A model generated the notes under the pieces. The model searched no databases. It saw only the letters and a program-made list of their open reading frames with translations, and was not told the DNA's origin. From FEN-299 sp963727765 (GTDB taxonomy: Bacteria; Acidobacteriota; Vicinamibacteria; Vicinamibacterales; Fen-181), in assembly GCA_963727765.1 (NCBI GenBank), contig CAVSGZ010000012.1:62001-126000 (forward strand): 64,000 nt of DNA. Reading direction: 5' to 3'. Positions 60,221 to 64,000 of the stretch are shown one piece after another. The translations under genes and the position numbers were made by a program. Numbering within the stretch: position 1 is the first letter of the stretch; every line of letters begins with the position of its first letter.

Positions 60221-61141
60221 ATGGGGTTTCCGAGCACCGGCAAGATCTGGATGAACGGGTCGCTCGTGGAGTGGGCGGACGCCAGGATTCACGTCGCGTC
60301 CCACGTGATTCACTACGGCAGCGCGGTGTTCGAAGGCGCGCGGTGCTACAGCACGCCCAAGGGCTCGGCCTGCTTCCGGCTCGACGCGCACACGACGCGG
60401 CTCTACAACTCGGCGAAGATCTACCGGATGCAGGTGCCGATCGAGCCGGCGGCGATGAACCAGGCGATCATCGACACGATCAAGGCCAACGGCCTGAAGG
60501 CGTGCTACATCCGCCCGCTGATCTACCGCGGATACGGTGAGCCGGGTGTCAGCCCATACGGGTCCCCGGTGGACGTGGCGATTCTCGTCTGGGAATGGGG
60601 TGCCTACCTCGGTGCCGAGGCGCTCGAGAAGGGCGTGGCGGTTCGCGTTAGCTCGTGGACGCGGGTGGCGCCGAACACGTTCCCGACGATGGCGAAGGCG
60701 AGCGCCAACTACGCCAGCAGCCAGCTCATCAAGATGGAGGCGATTGCCGACGGCTATGCCGAGGGGATCGCGCTCGACGTGAACGGCTTCGTCACCGAGG
60801 GCAGCGCCCAGAACCTGTTCCTGGTCCGGGGCGGGGTCCTCTACACGCCGCCGCTTCACGCCTCGGTGCTGCCCGGCATTACCCGCGACTCGATCATCAC
60901 GCTCGCGCGCGACCTCGGCTACGAGGTGCGCGAGGACATGATCCAGCGCGAGGCGCTCTACATCGCCGACGAGATGTTCTTCTGCGGCACCGCGGCGGAG
61001 GTGACCCCGATCACGTCGGTGGACCGGGTGGTCATCGGCTCCGGGTCCTGCGGCCCGGTGACGCGCGCCATCCAGAAGCGGTTCTTCGAGGTCCTGAGCG
61101 GCGAGATCCCAGACACCCACGGCTGGCTGCGCTACATCTAA
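60221..61141 (+). CDS. ilvE: Branched-chain amino acid aminotransferase
   Basis: The protein has 306 residues with GAGGTG upstream of ATG 60221. Class IV PLP fold: HVIHYGSAVFEGARCY, RPLIYRGYGEPGVSP, the PLP lysine at residue 159 in TMAKASANY, EGIALDVNGFVTEGSAQNLF and FCGTAAEVTPITSVD. It interconverts leucine, isoleucine and valine with their 2-oxo acids. It is flanked by unrelated genes, so it stands alone here. Confidence 0.96.
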   Translation: MGFPSTGKIWMNGSLVEWADARIHVASHVIHYGSAVFEGARCYSTPKGSACFRLDAHTTRLYNSAKIYRMQVPIEPAAMNQAIIDTIKANGLKACYIRPLIYRGYGEPGVSPYGSPVDVAILVWEWGAYLGAEALEKGVAVRVSSWTRVAPNTFPTMAKASANYASSQLIKMEAIADGYAEGIALDVNGFVTEGSAQNLFLVRGGVLYTPPLHASVLPGITRDSIITLARDLGYEVREDMIQREALYIADEMFFCGTAAEVTPITSVDRVVIGSGSCGPVTRAIQKRFFEVLSGEIPDTHGWLRYI

Positions 61142-61190
61142 ACCCACGGGCGTCAGGCGCCGAGATCTCCCGTAGGGGGTTGCTGCGCCC

Positions 61191-62339
61191 ATGCACGTCA
61201 ATGACCTGCTGAAGATCGCCGTCGAACACGGGGCGTCGGACCTGCATCTGAAGGTCGGGAGCTTCCCGATGATGCGGGTCCACGGGACGCTCTTGCCCGC
61301 CTGGGAGGAACGCCGGCTCACGCACGAGGACACGGTGGCCATGGCCGCCTCGGTCATGACGGCGACCCAGCGGCAGGCGTTCAAGGACCAGCAGGAGGTG
61401 GACCTGGCCTACAGCATCCCCTCGCTGGGCCGGTTCCGCTGCAACGTCTTCCAGCAGCGCGGCACGATCGGCCTCGTCCTCCGCGTCATCCCGATGCGCA
61501 TCCGGACGATCGAGGAACTGGCGCTGCCGTCGATCCTCGCCACGATCGCGGACGAGGACCGCGGCCTCGTGCTCGTCACCGGAACCACCGGCTCGGGCAA
61601 GAGCACCACGCTGGCCGCGCTGATCGACTACATCAACGCCACGCGCTGCGTCCACGTGATGACGATCGAGGACCCGATCGAGTTCCTGCACCGCGACAAC
61701 CGGTCGGTCGTCAACCAGCGCGAGGTGGCGGTGGACACCCGGTCGTTCGCCTACGCGCTGCGCAGCGCACTCAGGCAGGATCCCGACGTCATCCTCGTCG
61801 GCGAGATGCGGGACTTCGAGACGATCGAGACCTCGCTCGTCGCGGCTGAAACCGGGCACCTGGTCTTCTCGACGCTGCACACGCTCGATGCCACCGAGAC
61901 GATCAACCGCATCATCACCGTCTTCCCGCCGCACCAGCAGAAGCAGATCCGGCTCCAGCTCGCCGCGGTGCTGAAGGCGGTCATCTCGCAGCGCCTGATC
62001 CCGCGCGCCGACGGCCACGGCCGCGCGGCGGCCGTCGAGGTGATGGTCTCGACGCCCTTCATCCGCGATTGCATCGTGGACAAGGAGAAGACGCACCTCA
62101 TCCCGACCGCGATCGCCGCCGGCACGTCGCAGTACGGCATGCAGACGTTCGACCAGTCGATCTTCGGACTCTGCCAGAAGGGGCTCGTGTCCTACGAGGA
62201 GGCGCTGCACTGGGCGTCGAACGTCGACGAGTTCAAGCTGCGCGTCCAGGGGATCTCGATGATCTCCGACGCCGCGCGCGAGGAGATGGAGCGCGCCGGC
62301 ATGGGCAGCGCCGTCGACATCCAGAGGTTCGGCAAGTAG
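61191..62339 (+). CDS. pilT: Type IV pilus retraction ATPase PilT
   Basis: The protein has 382 residues with TAGGGGG upstream. A PAS-like N-terminal domain (VEHGASDLHLKVGSFPMMRV) precedes the RecA-like ATPase with Walker A GTTGSGKST at residues 131-139, Asp box TIEDPIEFLH, Walker B DPDVILVGEMRD and His box STLHTLDATETINRI. PilT powers pilus retraction for twitching and DNA uptake, and so fits with comEC in this window. No other pilus genes are adjacent. Confidence 0.93.
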   Translation: MHVNDLLKIAVEHGASDLHLKVGSFPMMRVHGTLLPAWEERRLTHEDTVAMAASVMTATQRQAFKDQQEVDLAYSIPSLGRFRCNVFQQRGTIGLVLRVIPMRIRTIEELALPSILATIADEDRGLVLVTGTTGSGKSTTLAALIDYINATRCVHVMTIEDPIEFLHRDNRSVVNQREVAVDTRSFAYALRSALRQDPDVILVGEMRDFETIETSLVAAETGHLVFSTLHTLDATETINRIITVFPPHQQKQIRLQLAAVLKAVISQRLIPRADGHGRAAAVEVMVSTPFIRDCIVDKEKTHLIPTAIAAGTSQYGMQTFDQSIFGLCQKGLVSYEEALHWASNVDEFKLRVQGISMISDAAREEMERAGMGSAVDIQRFGK

Positions 62340-62369
62340 TCCGTCCTCCACCCACGCGGGCTCCTGTGG

Positions 62370-62389
62370 CGCGAGCCTCCTGGCTCGCG
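62370..62389 (+). terminator. Hairpin after pilT
   Basis: CGCGAGCC at 62370-62377 pairs with GGCTCGCG at 62382-62389 across TCCT. It lies 30 bp after the pilT stop. No T-run follows. Confidence 0.5.
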
Positions 62390-62466
62390 GGAACCGCGCT
62401 ATCATCAGCGACAGCGGACGGGGTGGCCGAACCCATCAGCGGCCACCGCCTGACCGCCACAGAGGC

Positions 62467-62847
62467 TTGCGCTTGAACCGCCGAACCAGGACCTCCATCC
62501 TGCTCGTGGCCGCACTCCTGGGGTGCGTGGGCCTGGGCCTGTATCGCCTTCACCAACCGGGCTTGATGAAGGGCGGGGTCGCCCCCCTCGCGAAAGACGC
62601 CCATGTGATGGTCCGCGGCGAGCGGAACGAGATCCAATGGCAGGAGGGCGAGAGCGTTCACCATTGGATCGGCAAGCCTCGCTCCCAGCCCGAGACGGTC
62701 TGCTTCGACCTTCACGAGGTCCACCGCGCTTCATGGGCGGGCGTGTTCTCCCGGAAGGGGTTCTTGATTCGGTTCCTGCCTGGTCGTGTTGACGTCATCG
62801 ACCTGGAGAACCTCAAAGGCTGGTACTATTCCCCTCGCCTGAACTAG
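62467..62847 (+). CDS. Small putative lipoprotein of unknown function
   Basis: The protein is ~126 residues from TTG 62467 (TTG 62473 is also possible). A basic start and a hydrophobic segment with a lipobox-like end (SILLVAALLGC, then VGLGLYRL) are followed by ~95 polar residues (VMVRGERNEIQWQEGESVHH, FLIRFLPGRVDVIDLENLKG). I do not recognise the family. The codon pattern is reasonable but the weak start leaves doubt that it is expressed. Confidence 0.45.
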   Translation: MRLNRRTRTSILLVAALLGCVGLGLYRLHQPGLMKGGVAPLAKDAHVMVRGERNEIQWQEGESVHHWIGKPRSQPETVCFDLHEVHRASWAGVFSRKGFLIRFLPGRVDVIDLENLKGWYYSPRLN

Positions 62848-62923
62848 TGCCAGCATGGACCGGCGTCGTCCGGAGGGCTTACGTCGTGGGGATGGAGGGC
62901 GGGGTTCCCGTGAGTGCTGACGC

Positions 62924-63424
62924 ATGAGTGATCCCGTTCGTTCCGCCTACTCGGCCGGCCTGGCGATGCTCGCCCGGCGCGAGCTGTCGGAGGCGCAGGT
63001 TCGAGAGCGCCTGGCCCGCAAGGAGCACGAGCCGGATGCCATCGAGGCGGCCGTCGCGCGGCTGCGCGAGGTCAAGGCCATCGACGACCGCCGCGTGGCC
63101 ACGAGCCTCGCCCGCACCGAGACGCAGGTCCGCACCCGCGGGCGGGGCTACGTCATGAGACGGCTTCGGTCGATCGGCATCGCGCCCGACGTCGCCAAGG
63201 AAGCGGCCGACGAGGTGTTCGGCGCGCTCGACGAGTCGGCGCTGCTCGAGCGGGCCCTCGCCCGGCGGCTCCGCGGCCCCCGCGCCAGGATCCAGAACCA
63301 GGCGCAGTTCCGCCGGCTGCTCAACCAGCTCGTCCGGCAGGGCTTTTCGCCGTCGGCCGTCATCACCGCGCTCAAGGCGCGCTCGCGCCGCGACGCGGTG
63401 GCGGACGAAGAGGCGGAAGGCTGA
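62924..63424 (+). CDS. recX: Regulatory protein RecX
   Basis: The protein has 166 residues, normal length. It consists of three-helix repeats typical of RecX (AYSAGLAMLARRELSEAQVR, RLREVKAIDDRRVATSLART, RLRSIGIAPDVAKEAADEVF, RRLLNQLVRQGFSPSAVITA). RecX modulates RecA filaments. recA is not in the window. Confidence 0.9.
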   Translation: MSDPVRSAYSAGLAMLARRELSEAQVRERLARKEHEPDAIEAAVARLREVKAIDDRRVATSLARTETQVRTRGRGYVMRRLRSIGIAPDVAKEAADEVFGALDESALLERALARRLRGPRARIQNQAQFRRLLNQLVRQGFSPSAVITALKARSRRDAVADEEAEG

Positions 63425-63431
63425 GCGTCGC

Positions 63432-63690
63432 TCACGCAAGCCAGCCGACGATCCCCTCCCACATGGGCCGACAGCGCCGGTCGGTGGCGAGCGGCATATG
63501 CCCCGGGTCGAACGACAGCCCCGACTGCACGCCTGCCACCCGCACGGTGCAGTCCGGCAGCGGCGCCACCCACGCCCGCACGCTGTCCGCGTTGGCGAAC
63601 AACCGGTCGCCCGCCCCCACGATCGCGAGCACCGGCCGGTCGACGCGGGCGAGGCCCGCGGTCCAGTCCCGGCCGTCGCGGGCCCGACGT
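63432..63690 (-). pseudogene. C-terminal remnant of an alpha/beta hydrolase
   Basis: The minus strand reads LARVDRPVLAIVGAGDRLFA, then GHMPLATDRRCRPMWEGIVG before the stop at 63432. This matches the last two strands of an alpha/beta hydrolase, with the acid (GAGDR) and the catalytic-type histidine (GHMPL). Upstream the frame closes at a stop near 63700 with no hydrolase core, so about two thirds of the gene is missing. The junction coincides with the end of the neighbouring TPR gene (63736), which suggests deletion or recombination. Confidence 0.6.
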
Positions 63691-63735
63691 GGGCGCCGTC
63701 AACTACTTCTGCCGGCTGGCCCTCGATGGCAGGGA

Positions 63736-64000
63736 CTAGGTGCGGGGTTTCGATCGTGCGATGCGATCGGTGACCAGCTTCAGCTCTCGCTTCATTACGA
63801 CATTGTCCGGGAAATCCGCCACCAGACCGGCCAGGAGCTGCCGGGCGTCCTCGAGCTTTCCCTCCCTGAGCGAGATCACTGACAGGAGCACGCGCGCAAA
63901 CGGCGCCAAGAAGCGCCCATGGAGAGCAACGAGCTTCAGGTCCTCGATGCCCTTCCTCTTGTCGCCCTCTACTTGGTCGTAGCGAATGAACCAGCGCACG
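63736..64000 (-). CDS. C-terminal end of a TPR-like protein (partial)
   Basis: The frame enters from beyond the window edge and ends at 63736. The visible ~88 residues are helical with TPR-like spacing (LKLVALHGRFLAPFARVLLS, REGKLEDARQLLAGLVADFP, VVMKRELKLVTDRIARS). The function of the full protein cannot be judged from this part. Confidence 0.6.
   Translation of the reverse strand, partial: VRWFIRYDQVEGDKRKGIEDLKLVALHGRFLAPFARVLLSVISLREGKLEDARQLLAGLVADFPDNVVMKRELKLVTDRIARSKPRT

Overview
This is high-GC, densely coding bacterial chromosome. It most resembles Acidobacteriota, perhaps Vicinamibacteria. That is an inference from the mix of families: bacillithiol synthase BshC, MBG/GloVer/RCC1/delta-60 repeat secreted proteins, TPR-CHAT proteins, several Ser/Thr kinases and a DUF1844 gene. 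No rRNA or taxonomic marker settles it.

Layout. (1) 0.1-10.4 kb: one giant secreted metalloprotease gene on the minus strand, broken by a frameshift near 4448. It carries about 14 RCC1 repeats, MBG domains, seven GloVer repeats, an HExxH zinc site, about 40 NGGGVLLP octapeptides and Ig-like repeats. (2) 10.8-21.1 kb: stress and envelope signalling. It holds a partner-switching set (RsbW-like kinase, STAS antagonist, FHA-GAF-SpoIIE phosphatase), an ECF sigma factor overlapping a membrane anti-sigma factor, a frame-split secreted peptidase/beta-propeller/barrel protein, a PrsW-like protease and a second FHA-GAF-SpoIIE phosphatase. (3) 21.2-23.6 kb: a receptor-type Ser/Thr kinase with TPRs whose mRNA leader can form two tandem hairpins. 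(4) 23.84-36.13 kb: a 12.2-kb island in the 3' end of tRNA-Cys(GCA), bounded by a perfect 52-bp direct repeat, with only the C-terminus of its tyrosine integrase left. Its cargo is an ECF sigma / zf-HC2 anti-sigma / TPR-CHAT operon plus kelch, delta-60 and kelch-collagen secreted proteins. Three copies of a promoter-like motif (GCGGAA, 12 nt, CGTCCGTGTAAT) precede the anti-sigma, delta-60 and kelch-collagen genes, which suggests a self-contained ECF regulon. (5) 36.2-49.7 kb: tRNA-Gly, a VapBC-type toxin-antitoxin pair with a large palindromic operator, yraN, ribF, a PhnP-like hydrolase, a DUF1844 gene, mazG, comEC, carB, carA and a PEGA-domain pseudokinase. (6) 49.7-64 kb: bshC, a bifunctional penicillin-binding protein, an XdhC-family gene, a CIRCE-controlled hrcA-grpE-dnaJ-prmA heat-shock operon, rsmE, a Ser/Thr kinase with a zinc ribbon, ilvE, pilT, a small lipoprotein-like gene, recX, a hydrolase remnant and the end of a TPR gene.

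Two genome-wide patterns stand out. Large secreted repeat genes between 0 and 35 kb contain six single-nucleotide-type frame breaks, while the housekeeping genes from 37 to 63 kb contain none that I can see. Four short intergenic gaps in minus-strand operons are filled by tandem repeats that differ in sequence but all have a period of exactly 7 bp.
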